DNA of 54,185 nucleotides from CAYRYU01 sp964428355 (GCA_964428355.1 CAYRYU010000045.1:1-54185); one strand, 5' to 3'. Shown: positions 33,893 through 43,048, numbered from the stretch's first letter. Notes: generated by a model from the sequence alone, not told the origin. Made by a program: numbers and translations.

Positions 33893-35934
33893 ATGGACCA
33901 TACCGGGACTTTTTTCCAGAAGGGGATCGAATACCAGGAGAAGGGCCTCTTCGACCACGCCATCGAGGAGTATACCCGCGCCCTGGATCTAGACCCCGAC
34001 AACATCGATGTCCTGATCAACCTGGGCGCGGCATTCCTGCAGAAGGGGCTTGCCGAAAGGGCTATTCAGGTGCTCGAGCGCGTCATCGCACGGGCTCCGG
34101 AAAACCACCTTGCCCTGTTCAACATCGGGAAGGCATACCTCTACAAGGAGGAGCACGCCAAGGCCTGCGAGGTTTTCCAACGCGCCGCCAGCCTTCTTCC
34201 CGATGACCTCGATGTCCTGAAGTGCCTCGTGGAGAGCCTCAGCCTTCTCGACCGCAAGCTCGAAGCTTCCGACCTCCTGAGGCCCCAACTGAACAAATTG
34301 TCCGGGGATTTCCCCGCCCTCGTCATGGCGGGAAAGCTGTTTTACGAGACTGAGCGTTTTTCCGACGCGCTGGACGCTTTCAGGAAGGCTGTCACCGCGG
34401 TCTGCGATTCCTCCGAGGCCATGGAAGGCCTCGTGAAAAGCCAACTCGCGCTCGGGATGAAGGACAAGGCCATGACCACCCTCAAACGGGGGCTNNNNNN
34501 NNNNNNNNNNNNNNNNNNNNNNNNNNNNNNNNNNNNNNNNNNNNNNNNNNNNNNNNNNNNNNNNNNNNNNNNNNNNNNNNNNNNNNNNNNNNNNGCCAAC
34601 TCGCGCTCGGGATGAAGGACAAGGCCATGACCACCCTCAAACGGGGGCTGATGGTCGACGCAGCCAACCCCGCCTTCAACGTCCTGATGGTCGAGCTCCT
34701 GATCGAACAGCAGAAGATCGACGAAGCCGTCGAACTCCTGAAGAAGGCGATGACTTTGAACCCCGATCAACCGAGCCTCAGGGCGAAAATGGACGAGCTG
34801 GTCCGCAGGATGCCCATTTTGAAGAAACGCGCCGACCCCGGAACCCTCGTAAAAAAGACCAGTCCATTCGAAACCGAGGTCTATGACGTCCTGGACGCCC
34901 TCTACGACGGCAGGATCAACCTACAGGACGCTGAAAACGCGCTCAGGGGCCTTCAAAAGAAGGATCCCGCAGATCTTTTCATCGCCGCCGAGCTCGCGAA
35001 CTTCTACTTCCAGACCCGAAGGTTCGAGGATGCGGTCTCCCTCTATTCCCAGATCTTCAAGAGCGCCCCGGAACTCGCCGAGCACCGCGTCAACCTCGCC
35101 AAATCCCTCGCCATGTCCGGTTACATCGATTCCGGCAAGGAACTCCTGACCGAATCCACCCGCGATATGCCCAACGTCGTGGATTTCGTCCTGGCACTCG
35201 TCGAACTCCAACTCCTGGAGAAAGACTTCGTGGGCGCTTTCCAAACCCTTCAACAGGCTTCTTCCGCCGCCCGCGAGCATCCACACGGCCTGTTCCTGGA
35301 AGGATACATCTGCATGCGCCTCGGGGACTACGAAAAGGCGGAAAACGTTTTCCGCTCGCTCCTGGTCCTCACCCCGCAAGATGAGGAAACCGCGGTCTGG
35401 TTCAGCCGGCTCGCGATCCTGAAAGACATTCCCCGTGAGGCTTTGAAGGCCTGGGCGAATTTCAAGGATGGAGTGGAAAGCTTCGTCGAGATCATCACCC
35501 GCATCGAACTGGTCTTGTCGACCGGTGAAAAAGAGGGGATCAAACCCCTCCTGCACGCGATCGGGGACTACAAACCCCGCTTCCTCGAGGACCACCTTCT
35601 CTTCGGGAAGGCTTTCTTCTACGCCGGGGAGTTCCCAGATGCGCTCCGGGAGTTCGAAACCGTTATCCGCCATGATCCCCAGCACGCCGAGGCACTGGCC
35701 TGCGCTGCCATGGTCTACCTTTTCCGGAACAAATCGGCGAAGTTCTGGATGTATTGGCATCGGGCCATCGAATCCGATTCGATCTACCCCGTGATACTGG
35801 GCCTTGTCCTGAGAAGAGTCCTCAACTTCGCCCAGACCGAGCGGCTTCGGGCGGAAACCCGACGCATCTACGACGTCACCGCCCTTCCAAACGCAGACAG
35901 GGCGCGGCTGCAATACCTGTTGAAAGTGCTTTGA
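33893..35934 (+). CDS. TPR-repeat protein, interrupted by an artificial assembly gap
   Basis: As drawn, the gene crosses 100 Ns (34495-34594). The 55 bases before the gap are repeated after it; removing one copy and the Ns restores one frame and a protein of 628 residues. TPR units fill it: FFQKGIEYQEKGLFDHAIEE, NIDVLINLGAAFLQKGLAER, HLALFNIGKAYLYKEEHAKA, through to HAEALACAAMVYLFRNKSAK. A central PADLFIAAELANFYFQTRRF set continues the solenoid. No signal peptide or TM helix, so it is a cytoplasmic scaffold. ATG 33893 follows the ATPase stop by two bases, with GGAAGAG upstream: the same operon. Confidence 0.9.
34440..34649. other. Assembly gap with duplicated 55-base flanks
   Basis: 34440-34494 and 34595-34649 are identical; the 100 Ns between them carry no information. 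The two contig ends overlap by 55 bases and were scaffolded without merging. Collapsing them keeps the TPR gene in frame. Confidence 0.95.
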
Positions 35935-35939
35935 AAACC

Positions 35940-37367
35940 ATGCCCATGCAAACATCAACCGCCCCCAAAGCCCCTCCAACCCCGAACAGAAACCTCTCCG
36001 GACTCCGCCGGATGGTGAAAAGACTCCCCCGGATCTCTCCCGAGAAACTCGACGACGCGATCTGCAACATCATCGACCTTCGGGGGTTTTCCCTTGCAGT
36101 CCTTCTCGATCGCCTGGCATCATTGCCTCCCGCCGTCCAGAAAAGGGTGGTCGCCAAGATCGAGGATCTCCTGTTCTTCCACCCCGGTCGGGGCCGAAGA
36201 CTTCTTGACCGGATCGAAAAAGCCCTGGGAAAGGTCCATCCCGATTGCATCCCCAACCTGATCGCGGCGGCCGCGGATATCCTCGCCCGCAGGAGGAAGG
36301 GGAACTTCGCTCCGGGGAAGAACCTCCAGAAGAAAGCCCTTCAGGTCCTTTCCGCAGAAGGAGACTTCGTCCGGAAGGGGAAGGCGGTCGAGATTCTTTC
36401 GGCGGCCGATGACGTGGCCTTCATTCCCGCGATTCTCAAGGGCGTGGTCAACGCCCTGGGCATCATCGACCAGTACGGCGGTTTCATTTTCACCGAAACC
36501 GCCCTGTTCGCCCTGAAACGAATGGGAGGAGACTGCCTCCTGAGGCTGATGGTGAACCCCTCCTCGGTCCAGGCTTCCCAACAGCTCCGTCTCGCCTGGA
36601 AGGCGGGCCGGGAGGAGGAACTCAAGCAGGTTACCACCTTTCTCCAGGGTTTGAAGGACGATTTCGCCCAGACGATGTTGAAGGTCGTGGACCTTTCCGA
36701 GTTCGGACTTCCGTTCATGGCCATGATCGGGGAAGGTCTCCAACACCAGGACAAGTGGGTCCGGCAGATGGCGACATCGGCCCTGACGAAGGTTCAGTCA
36801 GAGGAAAGCTCGGAACGGCTCGAAAGGATGCTCACGGATCCGGCTCCTGAAGTCCGCCTGATGGCGGTAAGTTCCATGGGAAACTTTCCTTCGAGCGTAA
36901 CGGGGGAAAAGCTTGTACGGTTCGCCGGAAACGAGTCGGAAGCGATGGACATCCGCATGAACGCTCTGTATGCGCTTTTCTCACAGAAAAACGGGCCCGC
37001 GCTCGAAGCGCTTTCCACATCCCCGACACCGTCGGTCGCGATCAATGCCCAGGGATTGAGGGCTCTGTTGATGTCTCACGAGAAGGGGCTCAAAGCTCTC
37101 GCCGATATCCTGCCAGGTCTGCCGGCACCCCGGATGCCTGAACTGCTTCATTTCCTGATGGAACTCGCCCGGCCGGAAGACCTTCCCCGGCTTCTGGAAA
37201 TCGGAAACGGCCTTTCCAAGGGAGGCCGAGCCGATACCTTCCTCGAGTTCCTCGTTGCTTTCCTCAGGAACCGGGCCGGACCAACACTCGAGAAAACGAT
37301 CGAAGCACTTCCCACACCTCAACGAACGGCAGTAAAGGCTTTGCAATCCGGAATTCCGGAGAAATAG
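35940..37367 (+). CDS. HEAT-repeat protein
   Basis: 475 residues, cytoplasmic, entirely helical. HEAT/ARM-like pairs are visible: EILSAADDVAFIPAILKGVV, HQDKWVRQMATSALTKVQSE, LTDPAPEVRLMAVSSMGNFP and SPTPSVAINAQGLRALLMSH. An N-terminal Pro-rich stretch (PKAPPTPNRN) precedes them. HEAT solenoids are protein-binding scaffolds. It starts five bases after the TPR gene, so the ATPase, TPR and HEAT proteins form one transcription unit and probably one complex. ATG 35940 is the first start after the TPR stop; ATG 35946 is also possible, and neither has a strong ribosome site, which fits translational coupling. A hairpin follows the stop directly. Confidence 0.85.
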   Translation: MPMQTSTAPKAPPTPNRNLSGLRRMVKRLPRISPEKLDDAICNIIDLRGFSLAVLLDRLASLPPAVQKRVVAKIEDLLFFHPGRGRRLLDRIEKALGKVHPDCIPNLIAAAADILARRRKGNFAPGKNLQKKALQVLSAEGDFVRKGKAVEILSAADDVAFIPAILKGVVNALGIIDQYGGFIFTETALFALKRMGGDCLLRLMVNPSSVQASQQLRLAWKAGREEELKQVTTFLQGLKDDFAQTMLKVVDLSEFGLPFMAMIGEGLQHQDKWVRQMATSALTKVQSEESSERLERMLTDPAPEVRLMAVSSMGNFPSSVTGEKLVRFAGNESEAMDIRMNALYALFSQKNGPALEALSTSPTPSVAINAQGLRALLMSHEKGLKALADILPGLPAPRMPELLHFLMELARPEDLPRLLEIGNGLSKGGRADTFLEFLVAFLRNRAGPTLEKTIEALPTPQRTAVKALQSGIPEK

Positions 37368-37393
37368 AATGTCCCTCCGCTCGGAGGGACATT
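37368..37393. terminator. Bidirectional hairpin terminator
   Basis: AATGTCCCTCCG/CGGAGGGACATT, a perfect 12-bp inverted repeat with a 2-base loop, one base after the HEAT gene's TAG. T-rich sequence on either side is short, so it is weaker than the others, but it sits between convergent genes. Confidence 0.6.
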
Positions 37394-37450
37394 TGAATCT
37401 ACTACCCGTTTTCTTTTTTTCTTGGAGTTTCCGGTTCTCCCCCAATTTTC

Positions 37451-37744
37451 TCAGTTGGGCATCGGGGCATTTTCCGGATCATAGGGATTATCAGGATTCG
37501 GATTATCATCGGAGCCTGAATCCCCATCGTTGTTGTCACCGTCCCCATCGTCTGAATCGGTGTATGGATCATCATTCGGAGGGATAACCGTGTCAGGAGG
37601 TGGCGGATAGGGAATGTCGGTATCGGTCAGGCATGTATGCGAATCGTGTTGCGAAAGGGTGGCAACTGCGGCGTGGCTTGCCGGAACCGCAAAAAGGAAG
37701 GCGAACAGCCCAAGAACCAGGATTGAGATAGAGAAACGGGTCAT
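37451..37744 (-). CDS. Small exported acidic Asp/Asn/Pro-rich protein
   Basis: 97 residues. Signal peptide FSISILVLGLFAFLFAVPAS ends near SHA-AV. The mature part of about 70 residues is low complexity: IPYPPPPDTVIPPNDDPYTD, then a run of Asp, Gly, Asn and Ser (about residues 62-90) and NPYDPENAPMPN. The D-x-D-x-D/N spacing suggests calcium binding, as in thrombospondin type-3 or dockerin-like loops, but no exact loop is complete. One Cys near residue 38. ATG 37744 has AAGGAG upstream. No family recognised. Confidence 0.65.
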   Translation of the reverse strand: MTRFSISILVLGLFAFLFAVPASHAAVATLSQHDSHTCLTDTDIPYPPPPDTVIPPNDDPYTDSDDGDGDNNDGDSGSDDNPNPDNPYDPENAPMPN

Positions 37745-37955
37745 CGATTTCTGCTCCTTGAAGGAAGTATCGGGCAAAAGGCCCGGCGGCTTTCAAGCAA
37801 CTTCCATTCCAGGTGGGATTTCAGCTTGAATTGCGGAAAATCGGGCAAAAAGACAAACATTTGGCAGAATTTCGGCAAAATCCCCGCGATTTATCAACAC
37901 CCCATCCGCTTTTTGCGTTTTATGCGCTCGCTCTTTTTGGGGAGAGGCGGTGGAA

Positions 37956-38675
37956 TCAAAGGCCCAGAAAACGAAGGATCCCCTTCTCCACGGCATCAGC
38001 CATTAGATCCTGGTTTTCGGGTTTCGAAATGAAGGCGGCATCGCTTGCGTTGCTCAGGTAGACCATCTCAAGAGTCACAACCGGAACTTCGCTGAAAATC
38101 GAACCGATCAGGGCTCCCAGCTTCCCTCCCACCGCGGTCTGGCGATCCGTTTTGATCCCCCCGTCGCGAAGCTTTCCCGAAAGCACCTCTGCCAAGGCCT
38201 GGTGAAGCGCCCGAGCCGCGATCGCGCTGGAGGCGATGACTTCCATCGAAGGGCCCGTGAACCCTTCCGAGGTCCCCTGCGCATCGGGGAAATAAACCGT
38301 AAATCCACTCGAGGAACCGGTATCGCAGTGCAGGCGCACCATCAGCGCGGCCCGGGAATCATTCGCGATCTTCGACCTGGCGCGGTTTCGGGTCATCCGG
38401 TCTTTCACATCGCGCGTCATGATCGGACGCACTTTTCCACCCTTCGCCAACCGCTCGACAACCTTCCGGCTCACCTGCCAGTTGATGTCCAGCTCCGTCA
38501 CTCCATGCTGGAGCCCTTTTCCAGAGCTGATTTCGGATGGATGCCCCGGATCGATGACCACGATCGGAACCGCGGGGGAAATCTCGGAAGCCCCGGAAGA
38601 AGGCTGACCGGGCACCGGCTTCGTCGCGAAAATCGAAAGATGCAGAAGCAGCAGCAACGCAAGGGAGAGCTTCAT
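37956..38675 (-). CDS. N-acetylmuramoyl-L-alanine amidase (Amidase_3)
   Basis: 239 residues. Signal peptide LSLALLLLLHLSIFATKPVP. Zinc ligands of the Amidase_3 fold: His in VVIDPGHPSEISSG, Glu in HGVTELDINWQVS and His in ALMVRLHCDTGS. The catalytic Glu lies in VVTLEMVYLSNASD. It cleaves the amide between N-acetylmuramic acid and L-Ala in peptidoglycan, in the periplasm. There is no SH3, LysM or AMIN targeting domain, so it is a bare catalytic domain. No regulator is adjacent. It follows a 450-residue exported protein on the same strand, 92 bases apart. Confidence 0.93.
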   Translation of the reverse strand: MKLSLALLLLLHLSIFATKPVPGQPSSGASEISPAVPIVVIDPGHPSEISSGKGLQHGVTELDINWQVSRKVVERLAKGGKVRPIMTRDVKDRMTRNRARSKIANDSRAALMVRLHCDTGSSSGFTVYFPDAQGTSEGFTGPSMEVIASSAIAARALHQALAEVLSGKLRDGGIKTDRQTAVGGKLGALIGSIFSEVPVVTLEMVYLSNASDAAFISKPENQDLMADAVEKGILRFLGL

Positions 38676-38767
38676 GCGGCCAGCACCTGTTCATCGCGGG
38701 TTCTTTTCGACATCGTCTTTCGATTTCGCTTTTCGGCGGCCTCAAGGAGGCCCAGTCAGCGTCCTTT

Positions 38768-40120
38768 TCAGGGGAAAGGGATCTTCGGAAGGTCGTTGGC
38801 AAGGACCCCGACCCCCTGAACGTGGCAGTCTTGCGCGGGACGGTCGAGACTGGAGAAGGCTCTCAATCCGAGCAGTTGGACTTCCAGGAAAGCCCGGGCA
38901 AGGGAGTCTGTCTTGCCATCCGATGCGAGCCGGTATCTTTCGGCATTTCTTGCCCCCAGCCCGATCGATTCGATTACATGGCAGGAGAGGGCAAAATGGC
39001 AGTCGCCCTCTTCCTCAAGTGCCCTAAGCTTCCCCAGGAAAAAGGCAGCCGCACCTGCAACCCCTGAAAAATCCTTTCGGGAGAGACGTGGCCGGACTGC
39101 CCGTCGAAACTCCCCGAGAAGGGCCCCGAATTTTCGGAAAACCTTTTCGGAAGCAACATGACAATGGATTGGAGGATTTGAATACGTTGCCACTCCAGCC
39201 ATCGACACGAAATCGTCTGCAAGAATCGGAATTCCGGCAGCCTGGAACTTCCTTCCCCATCTGTCGAGAAACCAGGCAAAAGGAAGCGAAGCCCTTTCCA
39301 AGGCGAGAAGGCGACTCGATATCCTTTCGGATGCTCCATCCGTCAGCTTCGAGTAGAGGGGAAGGCGTTCCTTGTTCAGGGCAATTGCATCCCTGATATG
39401 CCGGACAAAATTCCCCGATGGGATCGCCTTTCCTGCCTCCTGGTCAGCCAGGTTGATTTCGGAGAGAGTCTTAGCGTCGATTCCCAGGGAGTGGCAGATT
39501 TTTGGAAACACCACTTTGGCGATGGAGGTGTTTTTTTCCGCGGGAATTCCGTTTTCGGGCTCGAAAAGCTCCTGCCCGCGCTCGAGAATGTCCGAAATCC
39601 CGTCAAGTTGCGAAACATGAGTGAGAAGGGGTTCGGGAGAAACCCTGGGAGCCCCGGAAAGGCATTCGTGAAATGCCGGCCACTGAGGAGATCGCCCCAA
39701 GGCCTCCTCTGTATGGGTTTTCTCGAGATCCGATGCAAGAACGCCCCGAAAATACTGCAATCTCCTGATAATATTATCAGATTTTTCCGAATAAGCCATA
39801 TCAAAAGCGAGCCTCTGGGCGGTCCCGCGGCGCTCCTCTCCAAGCGCTCGGCCGGCGATCCCCAGATAGGCTATTGCCCGGGCTTTATTGCCATTTGCAT
39901 AATAGTTTTCACTTTTTTCTATTAACTTTAACAAATAAAAGCCGCTTTCAGGAGATTGGGGCTCCCGGTATTCTTCAAAGGCAGGATCGAATACCACCTG
40001 GGCCGAACCCCTCGAAATTCCGGACAAAAGAAATGCAACCAGAAAAAGCACCCCCAAGCTCTCGGCGATTTTCTCCGGGGACCAGCTTCTACCGCACAAC
40101 TGAACTTTTCTTCGGATCAT
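38768..40120 (-). CDS. Exported helical protein of unknown function
   Basis: 450 residues. Signal peptide LGVLFLVAFLLSGISRGSAQ. The mature part is helical with TPR-like phrases (FYLLKLIEKSENYYANGNKA, RAIAYLGIAGRALGEERRG) and otherwise unassigned segments with scattered Cys and His (NPPIHCHVAS, GDCHFALSCHVIE, AQDCHVQGVG). The three C-H pairs are unusual and might bind metal or heme-like ligands, but no CxxCH is present. ATG 40120 is chosen because GGAGGG lies at the right distance; TTG 40126 is too close to it. Upstream is a long decayed region. Confidence 0.65.
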   Translation of the reverse strand: MIRRKVQLCGRSWSPEKIAESLGVLFLVAFLLSGISRGSAQVVFDPAFEEYREPQSPESGFYLLKLIEKSENYYANGNKARAIAYLGIAGRALGEERRGTAQRLAFDMAYSEKSDNIIRRLQYFRGVLASDLEKTHTEEALGRSPQWPAFHECLSGAPRVSPEPLLTHVSQLDGISDILERGQELFEPENGIPAEKNTSIAKVVFPKICHSLGIDAKTLSEINLADQEAGKAIPSGNFVRHIRDAIALNKERLPLYSKLTDGASERISSRLLALERASLPFAWFLDRWGRKFQAAGIPILADDFVSMAGVATYSNPPIHCHVASEKVFRKFGALLGEFRRAVRPRLSRKDFSGVAGAAAFFLGKLRALEEEGDCHFALSCHVIESIGLGARNAERYRLASDGKTDSLARAFLEVQLLGLRAFSSLDRPAQDCHVQGVGVLANDLPKIPFP

Positions 40121-40262
40121 TGCCAACTCCCTCCGAAACCCTCAATATTCGCTATTTGTTAACCAGAGAGAACGCCCCGCCCGTGAAAAGCTTGGACCCG
40201 GGCCCCATTCCCTATCGGGGCAGCCGTGGTGGGAAAAAGGTGCAAAACCGGCCCCGGTATTT

Positions 40263-40353
40263 CCACAAAGACGAGAAGACAATGAAGGGAAGGAGGGCCT
40301 TTCCTGATCGTCTTTGTGACCTTGGTGATCATCGCGCTTCAGTGGTGAAGCCA
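40263..40353. repeat. Degenerate intergenic inverted repeat, CACAAAGAC type
   Basis: Left arm from 40263 (CCACAAAGACGAGAAGAC) and right arm 40307-40353 (CGTCTTTGTGACCTTGGTG onward to AGTGGTGAAG) are imperfect inverted copies around an AAGGAGGG centre. The units resemble the ACAAAGACACGAAG repeats seen between genes in many uncultured bacteria. Confidence 0.55.
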
Positions 40354-41298
40354 AGGTTCTTTTTTCTCCTTTGTTTCTCACGAGGGTTGCCTTTGCTCTC
40401 CAAATTATAACCGATTCCACCTCCAAATCTCCGTAAAACGTCCGGCAATCTCGCAAGAATCTGAGGATGCAAAAATTCCGGACGTGGGCGCGCCGCGAGG
40501 AAAACCCGCTTCAGAGGCGATTGTTTTTCGTGTCTGGCAGGAAAACCCAAGGACAGAATTGAGAAATCTCTTATTCCTCCCGACGAAATCAAAGCCAGAG
40601 AGGGGGTTTCCCCATTTCCATGGGAGGTCAGTCCTCAAGCCCCTCGACGGGAATAGGTTGTCGAAGTTTTTCCCCAGCCGGGGCCAACTCGGCTCACAGG
40701 ACCGCCCATCTTCCGTAATGTCAGGAGAACAAAACCATCTCGAGCCTTCGCAGGCGGGAAACCTCAACCACCAGGAATCCCACTTTGGGCCTGGGGATCC
40801 CAAGCAATCATCCCCGACAACCAGTTATCAGTAACTTAATAAATTTATCTCAACAAAAAGAGAAAAAGGGGAATATTATTAACACAGAGTTTTTATTAAC
40901 CGTTTATTGGGTAGCGGCGACCAAGGCATCTTGAAGAATTTTTTCTGGGGCAAACGGATGCCTCCCAGAACTAAGGTTTCGAGCATCGAGCTTCTCTGGG
41001 GTAAAGTCATTCTTCCCCGGAAAAAATTCCCTCGCTTTCTGCACAAACAACATCCGTCGAGCAGAGCGGGAACCACCTTTTGTCCCCGGTGGAAGGGCAG
41101 GGAGGTCCTCCCGGATTCGGGACCTCATTTGGCTTGGGAACTTGAGGAGGGTGATTCTCGATGGATGCCACGGGCCACGAGAACTCACAATGAAGTGGCA
41201 TGGAGAAGGAGAAGAGAAAAAGAAATGGATTGTTTGGCAGCAACACAAAAATCCATTTTCCCACTGAAGCCGTGAAAGAATCGCGGAAGATTCGCTTT

Positions 41299-41372
41299 GC
41301 CACGGATTTTCACCGATGGCCACGGATTGGATTTGGGGAAAATCAGGGTTGATCCGTGTTAATCCGTGGTCC
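41299..41372. repeat. Intergenic inverted repeat, CCACGGATTxxCACGGAT type
   Basis: GCCACGGATTTTCACCGATG (41299 on) and GATCCGTGTTAATCCGTGG (41351-41369) form inverted arms about 20 bases apart, with a second CCACGGATTGG copy at 41320-41330. The unit is near-tandem within each arm. Confidence 0.7.
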
Positions 41373-41536
41373 AAATCTTTCGTTCTCGCCCCCTTCCCCC
41401 GTCGGAGATTTTCCCCGAATCTTGCGGGGACTTGCCGCCCCCCCTTGAAAAGCTCCCACCTGAAAAACGGGGGGATACCCTGGGCAATTTTCTGGATGGC
41501 AACCCTTGAATTTGAGCCGTAAAATTCGAGTCATTT

Positions 41537-41927
41537 TCACCATGAATTATGTAAACCACCCCCTAGGACCTTTGCCTGAAGCTTGTTGAGACATTGGATC
41601 TTCCTCTCCGTTCTCTCCTCGATCTTTGAGATCGCCTTTTGGAATTCCCCCACGTAGTGCTCGAAGGTTTCTTTCGGGGGGTCGAACCCGTCATTACGTT
41701 GTCGAAACCATCCCGCGTTTCGTCCAGGTATTCGCCTTTTTCCACAAGACGCTTGATTGGGCCGCTCTTGAAAACTTCTTTTGTGCATTCAGCGGCTTCC
41801 TGCCTATGTTTGAGAACGGTTTTGGCCAGTTCGAGAAAGTCCAGTTCGCTTTTTTGCTGGATTCCCACCTGAACCAGGTCTACGCCGGTAATTCCAAGGA
41901 ATGTATCTCAGCCTGAAGGGCGTTCAT
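41537..41927 (-). pseudogene. Coiled-coil (phasin-like) protein gene broken by two frameshifts
   Basis: Three consecutive minus-strand pieces in different frames read as one protein: from ATG 41927 MNALQAEIHSL; then GITGVDLVQVGIQQKSELDF, LELAKTVLKHRQEAAECTKE and VEKGEYLDETRDGFDNV in a second frame (to about 41705); then FDPPKETFEHYVGEFQKAIS and KIEERTERKIQCLNKLQAKV to a stop at 41537. Each junction needs a one-base-type shift, near 41895 and near 41705. The helical heptad pattern is phasin-like. An open frame extends further upstream (to about 42020, PPEEKDRTAARIIENFKGEL). Either a true pseudogene or sequencing/assembly indels. Confidence 0.65.
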
Positions 41928-42031
41928 CAGTTCGCCTTTGAAGTTTTCGATGATCCTTGCAGCGGTCCGGTCCTTTTCCTCGGGTGGCTGCTTCCTGGCG
42001 GGAAGCCTTGGCCTTCCCTGTGAATCCGAGT

Positions 42032-42706
42032 CTATTCCCCGGAGGGTTGGCCCATCCTCTCGATGTTCTGCCGGGCAATTTTGGCGAAAATGGAGCCGGT
42101 CCCGGCATCCCGCTCGATCACCTGGGAATAATACTGGGAAGCAGGGCCCTCCTGGCCAAGTTCCTCGGCCGCACGGCCCGCCTGAAGCGCATATGCCAGG
42201 AACGATTCTTCGGGAAGGCCCCTGGTTCTCAACTGTGTGTCGCAGAACTGAAGCAGCTTTCCATACTCCCCGGCATCCTCGAGCGCGGAAACCAGCCTGT
42301 TGGTAAACCTTTCAGACCATGGGTTCCCGGGATACTTCGAGAGGGCATACTCCATCAGACTGATTACCTGCCCATAATCGGGCTCGGGTTGCCCCGTCAG
42401 GTAGATGTTGCTCAGGCGCCAGCAGGATTCGATCGCTGCGGGAGTATCGGGACATTCATCGATCACACGACGATGGTCGGCCTTGAAGAGATCGATATCC
42501 CAGATTTCCGCTTTCGACATCTCCAAGTAAAGATCGAAAGAGAGCTGGAGCTGTTTCTCGATGGGCATCGCACCCTCGGTGAGTTTCAAGGCTGCTGAAG
42601 CCGGCGGTTTCGGGGCGGAAGCCCCTCCCGGTTCCGCAGCGAAGGACGCAACGGACAGGAAAAGGAACATCACCGGAATCAGGAGCATCATCGAGGCGCA
42701 TTTCAT
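42032..42706 (-). CDS. Exported TPR-like protein
   Basis: 224 residues. Signal peptide MMLLIPVMFLFLSVASFAA. TPR/Sel1-style helices follow: PAAIESCWRLSNIYLTGQPE, YGQVISLMEYALSKYPGNPW, LVSALEDAGEYGKLLQFCDT, SFLAYALQAGRAAEELGQEG and ASQYYSQVIERDAGTGSIFA. The layout resembles outer-membrane assembly lipoproteins or Tol-associated TPR proteins, but there is no lipobox. GAGG lies eight bases before ATG 42706. Function unknown. Confidence 0.72.
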   Translation of the reverse strand: MKCASMMLLIPVMFLFLSVASFAAEPGGASAPKPPASAALKLTEGAMPIEKQLQLSFDLYLEMSKAEIWDIDLFKADHRRVIDECPDTPAAIESCWRLSNIYLTGQPEPDYGQVISLMEYALSKYPGNPWSERFTNRLVSALEDAGEYGKLLQFCDTQLRTRGLPEESFLAYALQAGRAAEELGQEGPASQYYSQVIERDAGTGSIFAKIARQNIERMGQPSGE

Positions 42707-43048
42707 CTGGATTTCCTCACTTTCCCAATCTTCCCGTTCCCGCCGCTGGGATTCCCGATGCTGTCGCCCACGGAAGGCGACGTGCACGATTTTCGCCTGG
42801 ATGGCGAAGCTTTTTCGGGCCTCTCTCTCGCAGGTAATCGCGAACGTTCCGCTTCCTTCTTCGCATGTTCCCGGTTTACCCATCCGCGGTTTCCCATCGT
42901 GGCATTCCGCATTCCCATGCCTTCGAATGGTCCCGAAAACATATTACCCTTGGAAAACCACCGGTTACACGGTTTCGAGGGAAATGCCAAGCTCCACAAG
43001 GCTTCCCCGGCGACTTGCCTTCGGGGTCGGGCTTCAGGGAATCCCCGC
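42707..43048. other. Intergenic region
   Basis: 342 bases. No credible gene; both strands carry open but characterless frames. A minus-strand TAATAT near 42945 could be a -10 for the TPR-like gene, without a good -35. Confidence 0.5.

Larger units (their letters stand above)
40121..41536. other. Long region without a credible gene, AT-richer and repeat-bearing
   Basis: 1.4 kb. Several frames stay open by chance (for example 40405-40803, 40904-41374 minus), but none has a ribosome site or protein character, and one begins inside a repeat. 40825-40910 is strikingly AT-rich, with TTAATAAATTTATC and TATTATTAAC. Two intergenic inverted repeats are listed separately. The minus strand at 40920-41075 reads REFFPGKNDFTPEKLDARNL and could be the tail of an old gene. 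The region looks like decayed or accessory DNA. Confidence 0.6.

Noticed and set aside
34921..35979. 352-codon minus-strand frame opposite the TPR and HEAT genes
   Set aside because: Antisense shadow with no protein family character; the plus strand has regular TPR spacing.
37795..37955. Several GGCAAAAT/GGCAGAAT-like words between the acidic peptide and the amidase
   Set aside because: No regular spacing or palindrome; nothing that supports an operator or a CRISPR-type array.
40904..41374. 156-codon minus-strand frame in the decayed region
   Set aside because: Begins inside the CACGGATT intergenic repeat and reads through it; only the last 50 codons look protein-like.
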